From assembly GCA_016183935.1 (NCBI GenBank), contig JACPDR010000030.1:1-64000 (forward strand): a DNA stretch of 64,000 nucleotides. The letters are read 5' to 3'. Shown piece by piece: positions 31,933-39,985 of the stretch (its first letter is position 1; each line of letters begins with the position of its first letter). The position numbers were made by a program, and so were the translations under genes. The notes under the pieces are model-generated. The model had not been told where the DNA came from and ran no database searches. It worked only from the letters and a program-made list of their open reading frames with translations. This DNA is from Caulobacterales bacterium (GTDB taxonomy: Bacteria; Pseudomonadota; Alphaproteobacteria; Caulobacterales; Caulobacteraceae).

Positions 31933-32400
31933 ATGACCGAGATCACCGAAGGCATGAAGGCGCCCGCCTTCGACATGGCCGCCGACGGCGGCGGCCACCT
32001 CTCCTCCGACGCCCTGAACGGCCGAACCGTCGTGCTGTATTTCTACCCCAAGGCCGACACCCCCGGCTGCACCACGGAAGGCCAGGATTTCTCCGCGCTC
32101 GCCGGTGAGTTCGCCGCCGCCGGCGCAACCGTGATCGGCGTCTCGCGCGACCCGGTGAAGAAGCTCGACCGCTTCAAGGCCAAATACGACCTCAAGGTCA
32201 CGCTCGCCTCCGATGAGCCCGGCCGCGTCACCGAAGCCTTCGGCGTCTGGGTCGAGAAAACCCTGTACGGCCGCACCTACATGGGCGTCGAGCGCGCCAC
32301 CTTCCTGATCGACGGCGCCGGCGTTGTCCGGCGCGTCTGGCGCAAGGTCAGGGTCAAGGGTCACGCCGCGGAAGTCCTAGCGGCCGTCCAATCGCTCTGA
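31933..32400 (+). CDS. bcp: peroxiredoxin, BCP/PrxQ family
   Basis: 155 residues, thiol peroxidase that reduces hydroperoxides. Peroxidatic cysteine C46 in DTPGCTTEG. It is the only cysteine: the resolving position five residues later, which is cysteine in E. coli Bcp, is glutamine. The enzyme must therefore work by a 1-Cys mechanism with an external thiol. Eight bases after tyrS and likely cotranscribed. Confidence 0.94.
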   Translation: MTEITEGMKAPAFDMAADGGGHLSSDALNGRTVVLYFYPKADTPGCTTEGQDFSALAGEFAAAGATVIGVSRDPVKKLDRFKAKYDLKVTLASDEPGRVTEAFGVWVEKTLYGRTYMGVERATFLIDGAGVVRRVWRKVRVKGHAAEVLAAVQSL

Positions 32401-32427
32401 CCACGGACGACTCTGTACAACCATAGA

Positions 32428-32443
32428 TGAAACAGCTGTTTCA
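32428..32443. promoter_or_regulatory. perfect 16-bp palindrome, candidate operator
   Basis: TGAAACAGCTGTTTCA reads identically on both strands. It matches the form GAAAC-N4-GTTTC used by TetR-type regulators such as PsrA. It lies in the 199-bp gap after bcp, about 160 bp before the M23 peptidase gene. No regulator gene is adjacent. Confidence 0.4.
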
Positions 32444-32466
32444 CAGATTCGCGCATACGCCTGTAA

Positions 32467-32480
32467 GGCGAAGATTCGCC
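32467..32480 (+). terminator. short inverted repeat after bcp
   Basis: GGCGAAGATTCGCC (32467-32480) could form a small stem of five pairs with a 4-nt loop, 67 bp after the bcp stop. No T-run follows; weak candidate for the end of the tyrS-bcp transcript. Confidence 0.25.
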
Positions 32481-32521
32481 GCGAATACCGTCCTTCTTCG
32501 CCTGAACGCTCTCCAAGATGG

Positions 32522-32536
32522 TTAACAACTCGTAAA
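32522..32536. promoter_or_regulatory. CtrA-like site upstream of M23/bactofilin pair
   Basis: TTAA-N7-TAAA at 32522-32536 differs from the CtrA pattern TTAA-N7-TTAA by one base. It is 64 bp upstream of the M23 peptidase start, where cell-cycle control of morphology genes would be plausible. Weak on its own. Confidence 0.25.
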
Positions 32537-32599
32537 CAGACTTGTCCCCAGCGGTCCAGGTGGCGCATAACCCGTCGCCGTGCGTGGGGGCGTTGCGTA

Positions 32600-33751
32600 A
32601 TGACCAGCCAGACGACTGAAAGACGGTCTCTGATGGGTCGGTGGTTTCCGACCCGCTATGTGTATCTGAGGGAGGGCGAAGAGGTCCGGGCCTGGGCCCT
32701 GACCCCCGGCCGCCAGGCGCTCGGCGCCCTGGCCGCGGTCCTCGTCGGCGGCTGGTGCCTGGTCGCCTCGGGCGGCTTCGCGCTCGACCTCGTCATGCAA
32801 AGCCAGGCCGACCGCACGGTGGCCCGCGCCCGCGCCGCCTCCGAACGCCTAAACGCCGACCTGCAGGCCCGGCTCGACAGCGCCGTGGTTCGGATGACCG
32901 CCACCACCGGCTCGCTCGACGAAATGGCCCAGATGGTCGAACGCCGCCACGCCGCCCTGACCCAGGTAATGGGCATGTTCCGCGGCGTCGAAGGCGCCGA
33001 GGCGGCCCTGGCCCCCGCGCCGTCCCTTGATCCCGCCGAGCACACGCCCGTCCAGCGCATGCTGGCCGTGCGCCTCGACCAGGAGCGGCTGATCGCCCGC
33101 GCCGAAACCGTGGCCCAGACCCGCGCCGAGCGCCTGCGCCTGGCCTTCCGTCTGGCGGGCCTGAACCCATCGGCCTATGCGCCCGGCAGCGGCGCCGGGC
33201 TTGGCGGGCCGTTGGTCGAGGCCCGCGACCCCCGCGCCCTCGCCGCCGTGCTGGATGTCGACGAGGCCTTCGCCGTGCGTATCCGCAGCGCCGCCGACAA
33301 CCTGTCAGACATGCGGGGCCTCGCCGACGCCGCCGAGGGCATGCCCTTCCACCGCCCGACGACGGCGCGGACCACCTCGGGCTTCGGGGTCCGGTTCGAC
33401 CCGTTCAACAGCCGCCCCGCCCTGCATCAGGGCCAGGACTTCGCCGCGCCGCTCAACTCGCCGATCCTGGCTCCGGCTCCCGGAATCGTGTCTTTCGTCG
33501 GCGTTCGTTCAGGGTATGGCAACACCGTCGAGATAGATCATGGGCGCGGTTTCAAGACTCGCTATGCCCACCTGAACTCCATGGCCGTGCGGCCCGGCCA
33601 GCGCATCGCGCTGGGTCAGCGGATCGGCGCCATGGGCACGACCGGACGCTCCACCGGCGTTCACCTGCACTACGAAGTGTGGATGAACGGCCGCCCGCAA
33701 AACCCCGCCCGCTTCATGAGAGCCGGAGATCAACTTGTTCAACAAGACTAA
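32600..33751 (+). CDS. M23 peptidase (LmdC-like peptidoglycan endopeptidase)
   Basis: 383 residues. An N-terminal cytoplasmic segment, one membrane helix (about 35-58), a periplasmic coiled region (about 70-130), then a LytM/M23 domain in the last 130 residues: zinc ligands in HQGQDFAAP and in HLHYEVW. It should cut peptide cross-links in peptidoglycan. A second start, ATG at 32633, would remove 11 residues. The bactofilin gene overlaps its end by 17 nt; the same pairing (BacA-LmdC) shapes the cell in related bacteria. Confidence 0.9.
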   Translation: MTSQTTERRSLMGRWFPTRYVYLREGEEVRAWALTPGRQALGALAAVLVGGWCLVASGGFALDLVMQSQADRTVARARAASERLNADLQARLDSAVVRMTATTGSLDEMAQMVERRHAALTQVMGMFRGVEGAEAALAPAPSLDPAEHTPVQRMLAVRLDQERLIARAETVAQTRAERLRLAFRLAGLNPSAYAPGSGAGLGGPLVEARDPRALAAVLDVDEAFAVRIRSAADNLSDMRGLADAAEGMPFHRPTTARTTSGFGVRFDPFNSRPALHQGQDFAAPLNSPILAPAPGIVSFVGVRSGYGNTVEIDHGRGFKTRYAHLNSMAVRPGQRIALGQRIGAMGTTGRSTGVHLHYEVWMNGRPQNPARFMRAGDQLVQQD

Positions 33752-34298
33752 ATCCCCCGCCCCGTCGTCGCCGCAGACCCGCGCCGACACCGGTTCCGCC
33801 ATCCCGCCGCTGCCGGACCTGCCCACTCCGGGCGGCCCGGTCTCCGCGGCGGCGCCCGCCACGCGTGGCGCCCCCTCGCCCGTGTCCCAGCGCGGCCTCT
33901 CGACCCTGTCGTCGGACCTGCAGTTCGACGGCGCGATCTCGGGCGGCGGCGACCTGCAGATCGACGGTGCGATCAAGGGCGACGTCCGCGTCGGCCGCCT
34001 GATCGTCGGCGAGACCGGCGCCGTCGAGGGCAATGTCTCGGCCGACTATGTCGAGGTCCGCGGCCGCATCGTCGGAAACGTCTCGGGCAAGCAGGTCAAG
34101 CTGATCGCCACCGCCTACGTCGACGGCGACATCACCGCCGAACAGCTGTCGATCGATATCGGCGCCTATTTCCAGGGCCGCGTCCTGCAGGGCCGCCGCG
34201 ACGCCCCCGCCGCCAAACCTTCGGCCGCCGCGGCCAGCGCCACGCCGCCGCACGGCGACGACCGCCCGCAGGTCATCGACATGAAGGCCGGCGCGTAA
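33735..34298 (+). CDS. bacA: bactofilin
   Basis: 187 residues, polymer-forming cytoskeletal protein. A Pro/Ala/Ser-rich N-terminus (about 60 residues) precedes the bactofilin beta-helix (QFDGAISGGGDLQIDGAIKG, RLIVGETGAVEGNV, YVEVRGRIVGNV, then AYVDGDITAEQL), and a disordered tail ends it. The start is TTG, with GGAG at 33725-33728 seven bases before it, inside the end of the M23 gene. Expected to recruit the M23 enzyme to a membrane site. Confidence 0.92.
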   Translation: MFNKTKSPAPSSPQTRADTGSAIPPLPDLPTPGGPVSAAAPATRGAPSPVSQRGLSTLSSDLQFDGAISGGGDLQIDGAIKGDVRVGRLIVGETGAVEGNVSADYVEVRGRIVGNVSGKQVKLIATAYVDGDITAEQLSIDIGAYFQGRVLQGRRDAPAAKPSAAAASATPPHGDDRPQVIDMKAGA

Positions 34299-34300
34299 CG

Positions 34301-34413
34301 AGTGATTGGTGATTAGTGGCTGGTGATTGCAGCATCACTGGCGGCGGAAGGGCGACGCCGTCAGTGCGCCCCCCAGACGGCGGCCAACCACTAATCACTA
34401 GCCACTAACCGCT
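34301..34413. repeat. palindromic intergenic repeat, copy A
   Basis: About 113 bp with imperfect terminal inverted arms built on GATTAGTGGCTGGTGATT (left) and its counterpart at the right end, around a GC-rich core (GGCGGCGGAAGGGCGACGCC) that can itself fold. A second copy lies at 35581-35704, in the same orientation, at roughly 85% identity by eye. It fills the gap between bactofilin and prfB, which converge here, and ends 6 bp from the prfB stop. Confidence 0.85.
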
Positions 34414-34418
34414 CTTGC

Positions 34419-35541
34419 CTAATCCACCGTGCTCCCGCGCGTCTCGCCGACCCGGGCGGCCAGCGCTGCGCCCATGAACAGGTCCAGGTCGCCGTCCAGC
34501 ACCCCCTGGGTGTCCGAGGTCTCGACGTTGGTGCGCAGGTCCTTGACCATCTGATAGGGCTGCAGGACGTAGCTGCGGATCTGGTGGCCCCAGCCGATGT
34601 CGGTCTTGGCGTCCGCCAGAGCCTGCGCCGCCGCCTCGCGCTTCTGCAGCTCCAGCTCATAGAGCCGCGCGCGCAGCATCTTCCACGCCTGCTCGCGGTT
34701 CTGGTGCTGCGACCGGCCGGCCTGGCAGGCCACCACCGTATTAGTCGGGATGTGCGTCAGCCGCACCGCCGAGTCGGTCTTGTTGATGTGCTGGCCGCCC
34801 GAGCCCGAAGCGCGATAGGTGTCGGTGCGCACGTCGGCGGGGTTGATGTCGATCTCGATCGTGTCATCGACCACGGGCGACACCCCGATCGAGGCGAACG
34901 AGGTGTGCCGCTTGGCGGCGGCGTCATAGGGACTGATGCGCACCAGCCGGTGCACGCCCGATTCCGACTTCAGCCAGCCATAGGCGTTTGGGCCCTTGAC
35001 CAGGATGGTCGCCGACTTGATCCCCGCCTGTTCGCCGCCTTCCTCCGCCTCGAGCTCGACCTCGTAGCCGTGCGCGCGGGCCCAGCGGCTGTACATGCGC
35101 AGCAGCATGCCGGCCCAGTCGTTGGACTCGGTGCCGCCGGCCCCGGAGTTGACCTCCAGATAGGCGTCGTTGCCGTCGGCCTCGCCGGACAGCAGGGCCT
35201 CCAGCTCGGCCCGGGCGGCCCGGTCCTTGATGGCCTTCAACTGGGCGCGGGCTTCCTCGAGGGTGGCTTCGTCGCTCTCCTCGTCGGCCATGTCGGCGAG
35301 CATGACGCCCTCCTCCAGACCGGTCTCCATTTCGCGGACGGTGTCGATCCGCCCGGCCAGTTGCGCGCGCTCGCGCGACACGGCCTGGGCCTGATTGGGA
35401 TCGTTCCACAGCGTCGGGTCCTCGACCCGGGCGTTCAGCTCATCCAGTTTTCGAAGCGCGACATCCCAGTCAAAGACGCCTCCTGAGCAGAGCGATGCTC
35501 TGCTCGATGTCGGCCTTCATGGCCTCGACATCCGGTCTCAT
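34419..35541 (-). CDS. prfB: peptide chain release factor 2, made by programmed +1 frameshift
   Basis: Recognises UGA and UAA stops and releases the finished protein. The start ATG at 35541 gives 23 codons ending CTT, then in-frame TGA (35472-35470). Skipping one base continues as [18 protein letters not shown] to the TAG at 34419, for 373 residues in total. Domain features: [19 protein letters not shown] region, the stop-reading SPY-type loop (family SPF) and [15 protein letters not shown] with the catalytic GGQ. This is the normal RF2 arrangement and not a broken gene. Confidence 0.96.
35469..35484 (-). promoter_or_regulatory. RF2 programmed +1 frameshift signal
   Basis: On the coding strand AGGAGG (35484-35479), CGT, then CTTTGAC (35475-35469). 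This is the known RF2 autoregulatory site: an internal Shine-Dalgarno-like hexamer three bases upstream of CUU UGA C. Low RF2 makes ribosomes pause at UGA and slip forward. Confidence 0.95.
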
Positions 35542-35580
35542 CGCATTCTCCGGCGATACGAAAGTGAGGCGCGGACATAG

Positions 35581-35704
35581 AGCGGTTGGTGGTTAGTGGC
35601 TAGTGGTTAGTGATTGCAGCTTCACAGCCGGCGGAAGGGCGACGCCGCCGGCGCGGCCCCCCAGGCGGCGGCCAGCCACTAACCACTTAGCCACTAACCA
35701 CTCA
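35581..35704. repeat. palindromic intergenic repeat, copy B
   Basis: About 124 bp, the second and more perfect copy of the element at 34301. The left arm is made of GGTTAGTGGCTAGTGGTTAG and the right arm of its near reverse complement (CACTAACCACTTAGCCACTA). The core GCCGGCGG ... CCGCCGGC forms an inner stem. Its last three bases are the stop codon of the PBP1A gene. Located just upstream of prfB. Confidence 0.85.
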
Positions 35705-38122
35705 GTACAGCCCGCTCAGATCCTCGGCCGGCTCCTTCTTGGCCGGAGGCGTCGTGGCCGGCGGCGGGGTCGGCGTGGCGGAGGGCGGCAGGCCGGCGGC
35801 CTCCTCGCGCTCGCGGCGGATGATGTCGTTGTAGTTCTGCGGCCCTGTCGGGACCTCCGGCCGCGGCGCCTCCTCCTCGCGCCGGCGTTCGGTGCCGGGG
35901 CGGAAGGCTTCCTCGATGCCGTTGACGGTGCGGAAGACGGCGTTCTTCGGCCGCACGAACGGCCGCGCCGGCCGCTTCTTCAGGGCCGTCTGCATGAATT
36001 CGGTGAACACCGGCACCGGGCCGGTCGCCCCGGTTTCGCCCGAGCCCAGAGGCCGGTTGTCGTCGAAACCGATGAAGACGCCGACCACGATGTCCGACGA
36101 GAAGCCGACGAACCAGGCCGAGCGGTATTCATTCGTCGTGCCGGTCTTGCCGCCGACCCAACGGCCGAGGCCGCGGGCGCTGGCGCCGGTGCCGCGCTGG
36201 ACCACGCCCTCGAGAATCGAACTCATCTGATAGGCGGTGATCGGATCGATCACCTGGGTTCCGCGCGGCTCGAGCCGGGGCGACTCCTGACCGCTGAACG
36301 GCCGGCCGCAGTCGCGGCAGCGGCGATCATCGGCGCGGAAGATGGTCTCGCCGTCGCGGTTCTGCACCAGTTCGATCAGATAGGGCTCCACCCGCCGCCC
36401 GCCGTTGATGAAGGCGGCGTAGGCGGCGGTCAGCCGGTAGGGCGTGGTCTCCCCCGCCCCCAGCGACACCGACAGATTGGGTTGCAGGTTGTCCGAGACG
36501 CCCATCTTCTTCGACAGGTCGACGATGTTGTTCATGCCCACCGCCTGGGCCAGGCGCACCGTCATGACGTTGCGCGACAACTCGAGGCCGCGGCGCAGCG
36601 TCTGCGGCCCGTAGTATTCCCGGCTGTAGTTCTCAGGGGTCCAGCGCTCGCCGTTGGCTCCGCCCGCGAAACTGATCGGCGCGTCCAGCACGATGGAGGC
36701 CGGGGTGTAGTCACCCTCCAGCGCCGTCGCATAGACGAACGGCTTGAAGGCCGACCCCGGCTGGCGCTCGGCCTGGGTGGCGCGGTTGAAGCTGGACAGG
36801 GCGTAGGAATAGCCGCCGACCATGGCCAGCACCCGGCCGGATTGGGGTTCGATCGCCACCAGCGCCCCGTTGACCGCGGGCACCTGCTTCAGGGCGAACT
36901 GCCCGCCGCTCGGCTCGACGAAGATCAGGTCGCCGCGGCGCAGCTGGCGGTTCGCGTTGGCCCAGGCGGCGTCCGCGGCCAGCAGGGTCCCGGTCGAGCC
37001 GTCGTCGGCGCGGCGCACCCGCACGGTGTTGCCGGACACGCTCTCGACGGCGGCGGCGCGCCAGGCCCGGCGCTCGGGCGGACGCACCCCTTCCAGGGCC
37101 TTCTCCTGCCAGCCCTCGGCGAAGTCGGTCGTGCCCCACGGCCCGCGCCAGCCGTGGCGGCGGTCGTAATTCTCCAGCCCGCGCATCAGGGCGTTGCGCG
37201 CGGCCGACTGCAGCTCGGGATCCAGCGTGGTGCGCATGTAATAGCCGCCGCGGTTGACCTCCTCGGGGCCGAACCGCGCATGCGCCCGCCGGCGCGCCTC
37301 CTCGACGAAGTAGTCGGCGTCGGCGTATTGGGCCCGGCGGGGGGCGTCCTGCGTCACCAGCGGGCGGGCTCGCGCCGCAACCAGCTCCTGCTCGGTGATG
37401 AAGCCGCTCTGCTCCATCTCGCCCAGCACCCAGTCGCGCCGGCCCTTGGCCGCCGCCGGATGGCGCTTGGGATGATAGTTGTTCGGCCCCTTGGGCAGGG
37501 CCGCCAGGAAGGCCGCCTCGTCCGGCGTCAGCTGGTCCAGCGACTTGCCGAAATAGTTGTAGGCCGCCGCCGCCACGCCGAACGACCGGTACCCGAGGTA
37601 GATTTCGTTCAGATAGAGCTCGAGGATCTGCGGCTTGGTCAGGGTCGCTTCCAGCCGGTTGGCGAGGATGGCTTCCTTGACCTTGCGGTTGATGCTGGAT
37701 TCGCTGGTCAGCAGCACGTTCTTGGCGACCTGCTGGGTGATGGTCGAGCCGCCCTCCAGCCGCCGGCCCGTGGCCGCGTTGAAGACGTTCTTGAGCATCG
37801 CCCGGCCCAGGCCCGAGACGTCGACCCCGCCGTGGCTGAAGAAATTGCGGTCCTCGGCGGCGAGGAAGGCCTCGACCACCTGTTCGGGGATCTGCTCGTA
37901 CGACACATAGATGCGCCGCTCGTCCGAGAATTCGCCGATCAGGGTGCCGTCGCTGGCGTAGACCCGCGTCGCCGTTGCCGGCCGATAGTCGGCCAGTTCC
38001 GAGGCGTCGGGCAGGGCGTGGAAAAGCCAGGCGGCGTATATGGCCACCACCATCCCGACCAGGGCGATCCCGGCCAGCAGGCCGACGCCCGCCAAGACGA
38101 ACCAGCGTTCGGCAATCTTCAC
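35702..38122 (-). CDS. mrcA: penicillin-binding protein 1A (bifunctional class A PBP)
   Basis: 806 residues from a GTG at 38122. One N-terminal membrane helix (about 8-32), a glycosyltransferase family 51 domain (AAEDRNFFSHGG, EGGSTITQQVAKN, KEAILANRLE), an OB-like insertion, and a transpeptidase domain with SAFKPF (active serine), SRN and KTGTT. The tail is Pro/Thr-rich. It polymerises and cross-links peptidoglycan in the periplasm. The cysteine pair CRDC in the insertion is unusual and could bind metal or form a disulfide. Confidence 0.95.
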   Translation of the reverse strand: MKIAERWFVLAGVGLLAGIALVGMVVAIYAAWLFHALPDASELADYRPATATRVYASDGTLIGEFSDERRIYVSYEQIPEQVVEAFLAAEDRNFFSHGGVDVSGLGRAMLKNVFNAATGRRLEGGSTITQQVAKNVLLTSESSINRKVKEAILANRLEATLTKPQILELYLNEIYLGYRSFGVAAAAYNYFGKSLDQLTPDEAAFLAALPKGPNNYHPKRHPAAAKGRRDWVLGEMEQSGFITEQELVAARARPLVTQDAPRRAQYADADYFVEEARRRAHARFGPEEVNRGGYYMRTTLDPELQSAARNALMRGLENYDRRHGWRGPWGTTDFAEGWQEKALEGVRPPERRAWRAAAVESVSGNTVRVRRADDGSTGTLLAADAAWANANRQLRRGDLIFVEPSGGQFALKQVPAVNGALVAIEPQSGRVLAMVGGYSYALSSFNRATQAERQPGSAFKPFVYATALEGDYTPASIVLDAPISFAGGANGERWTPENYSREYYGPQTLRRGLELSRNVMTVRLAQAVGMNNIVDLSKKMGVSDNLQPNLSVSLGAGETTPYRLTAAYAAFINGGRRVEPYLIELVQNRDGETIFRADDRRCRDCGRPFSGQESPRLEPRGTQVIDPITAYQMSSILEGVVQRGTGASARGLGRWVGGKTGTTNEYRSAWFVGFSSDIVVGVFIGFDDNRPLGSGETGATGPVPVFTEFMQTALKKRPARPFVRPKNAVFRTVNGIEEAFRPGTERRREEEAPRPEVPTGPQNYNDIIRREREEAAGLPPSATPTPPPATTPPAKKEPAEDLSGLY

Positions 38123-38156
38123 TTGGTACTCCGCATGACGCGCCCGGTTGGCTGGT

Positions 38157-38894
38157 TTAGCCCGCGCCGGAGGCCTCCGCCAGAGCCCCCGTCGCTCCGC
38201 CGGCGCGACGCGCCAGCTCCTGTCGCGCCGCGGCCACGACGTCGGCGTCCATGTCCCCCTGCCCCGCCATCCAGCGCAGGTAGTCCTCCGGCGGCTCCGC
38301 CCACGGCCTGCCGCGGTGCTTGCCGAACGGAATCCGCTCCAGCCGGCGCGGCTCGCGGGTCCATTCCAGCATCTGCTCGACGCTCGCCTCCTTCAGCAGG
38401 TCGATCAGGATATGCGCCGTCACCCAGGCGTCCGGTCCCGCCCGGTGGGCCGGATTGGCCAGGGCCGGGTCCAGCTTCAGCCCGCGCCAGTAGCGCAGCA
38501 CCTGGTTCGAATGCCCCGGCGCCTGCGGCCATACCGCCTTGGCCGAGCGCACGGTGCAAATCCACGGCAGCCCGCCGGTGGCGGTGTCGGCGATGAAGCC
38601 ACGCTCGAACCGCGCGCTGTGGGCCACCATCACGTCGGCGGGTTCGGCCATCAGCATCTCGCGCAGCCGGTATTCGTCGCAGTGCGGATCGTCGTCGCAA
38701 AAGTCGTCGGGCGTCAGATGATGCACCGCCATGGCGTGAAACGAGATCGGCCCGCGGGGCCGGAACAGCTTCGCCACCGGCGGCGACGCCCGCCAGCCGT
38801 CGCCGTCGCGCACGACATCGACCACCCCGACCTCGATGATCTCCGAGGTCCGGTCTCCGCCGGTGGTTTCGAGATCGACGACTCTCAGACGCAT
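38157..38894 (-). CDS. DEDDh 3'-5' exonuclease (ExoX/DnaQ-like)
   Basis: 245 residues. The exonuclease domain has D7 and E9 in VDLETTG, a middle HSARFERGF and the HRAGPDAWVTAHIL segment that supplies the catalytic His and last Asp. A C-terminal module (IPFGKHRGRPWAEPPEDYLRWM) matches the small domain seen after ExoX-type nucleases. It is likely a DNA-repair exonuclease and not the polymerase III epsilon subunit. It lies 35 bp upstream of PBP1A. Confidence 0.9.
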   Translation of the reverse strand: MRLRVVDLETTGGDRTSEIIEVGVVDVVRDGDGWRASPPVAKLFRPRGPISFHAMAVHHLTPDDFCDDDPHCDEYRLREMLMAEPADVMVAHSARFERGFIADTATGGLPWICTVRSAKAVWPQAPGHSNQVLRYWRGLKLDPALANPAHRAGPDAWVTAHILIDLLKEASVEQMLEWTREPRRLERIPFGKHRGRPWAEPPEDYLRWMAGQGDMDADVVAAARQELARRAGGATGALAEASGAG

Positions 38895-38928
38895 GGGGCG
38901 GAGATAGGCGGTCCTGGGCCGAAGCGCA

Positions 38929-39882
38929 TCACTTCACCCGGCGCGGACGCCCCTGCAGGCCCTCTTCGCATTCCAGCGCCGCACGGTCCCAGCCGGCGAG
39001 ATCCGCCGCCGCCTCATAAGTGCTTTGCAGGAACGACAGCAGGGCGGCGTCCGGGTCGGGGGCGGTCCGGACGGCGTCGTAGGGCAGCAGGAATTCGCCC
39101 AGCTCCGGATCGAACCGCGCCTGCGCCGGCGATACGGCCGCGGACGCGAAACCCTCCGGCGTGGGATACGCATACGCATAGAAGCTGGGCCCTTCCGCGC
39201 CGGGCCCGCCCGGCCAGAACCCCGCGCTGGAAACCTCGTGCGAATAGGCTTCGCGGGTGACGTCGTCCGGCAGATGCGGAACGCCGCCCGGATGCAGCGG
39301 CGCGCGACGTCCCGAGAACCGGGTCACCGCCATGTCGAACCCGCCCCAGAACAGATGCACCGGACTGGATTTGCCGAGGAACCGCGAACGGAAGCGATTC
39401 AGCACCCGGTCGATCTGGACCAGGGCGCGCCAGTAATCCCTGGCGACATCGGCGTCATAGCTGCGCCGGCGCGTGTCCAGCGGAAAGGGCGTCGCGTCGG
39501 CCATCTCGTTGGGCGTCGGCACGATGGTGGTCGCCACCCCGAGAGCCGTCAGGCCGTCCATCACCCCCGCATGGAACCCGGCCGGGCTTCCCGGCTCGAG
39601 CCTGATCCGCCGCTCGCCGCCGTCGCTGACCCGGATGACCAGATCGCCCGCGACAACGTCGAACTCGAGCTCGAAGCCCACCGCGCCGTGGGGGATGAGA
39701 GGCGTCGCCAGCCCCCTCGCCGACACATGAAAGGTCACGTGCCAGGAGTGATTGATCCAGGGCGTCCGGGCGAGGCGCACCTTGCCGACGATCTGCGTCC
39801 ACAGCTGCAGCGTCTCCGCCGTCGGCCCAAGCAGCGGGGACGACAGGTCAGGCCAGATCTGGGAGGTCGCGCCCGGCGTCAT
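38929..39882 (-). CDS. DUF5996 family protein
   Basis: 317 residues from the ATG at 39882, chosen because GGGAG lies six bases before it; an ATG at 39915 is possible. Family landmarks: LWTQIVGKVRLARTPWINHSWH, the FELEFDV segment, LFWGGFDMAVTRFSGRRAP and YAYAYPTPEGF. No biochemical role is established for the family. No signal peptide or membrane helix is visible. Confidence 0.85.
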   Translation of the reverse strand: MTPGATSQIWPDLSSPLLGPTAETLQLWTQIVGKVRLARTPWINHSWHVTFHVSARGLATPLIPHGAVGFELEFDVVAGDLVIRVSDGGERRIRLEPGSPAGFHAGVMDGLTALGVATTIVPTPNEMADATPFPLDTRRRSYDADVARDYWRALVQIDRVLNRFRSRFLGKSSPVHLFWGGFDMAVTRFSGRRAPLHPGGVPHLPDDVTREAYSHEVSSAGFWPGGPGAEGPSFYAYAYPTPEGFASAAVSPAQARFDPELGEFLLPYDAVRTAPDPDAALLSFLQSTYEAAADLAGWDRAALECEEGLQGRPRRVK

Positions 39883-39985
39883 CGTGGCTCCCTGCTCGCG
39901 AGGAGCCTCGACCATAGATGAGGGGGCCGCTCGCAACCAGTCGCGGCGCGCCGTGGCTACCCGCCAGCCACTGAGCCGTCGGCCC

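Noticed and set aside
34419-35541. prfB as a pseudogene because of the in-frame TGA
   Set aside because: The AGGAGG and CTTTGAC context is the normal RF2 frameshift signal.
34301-35704. CRISPR-like array from repeated TTAGTGG units
   Set aside because: Only two copies 1.3 kb apart, no regular spacers and no cas genes; the structure is palindromic.
35603-38596. 997-codon plus-strand frame over PBP1A and the exonuclease gene
   Set aside because: Antisense shadow; product is Arg/Ala/Gly-rich and crosses two real genes and a repeat.
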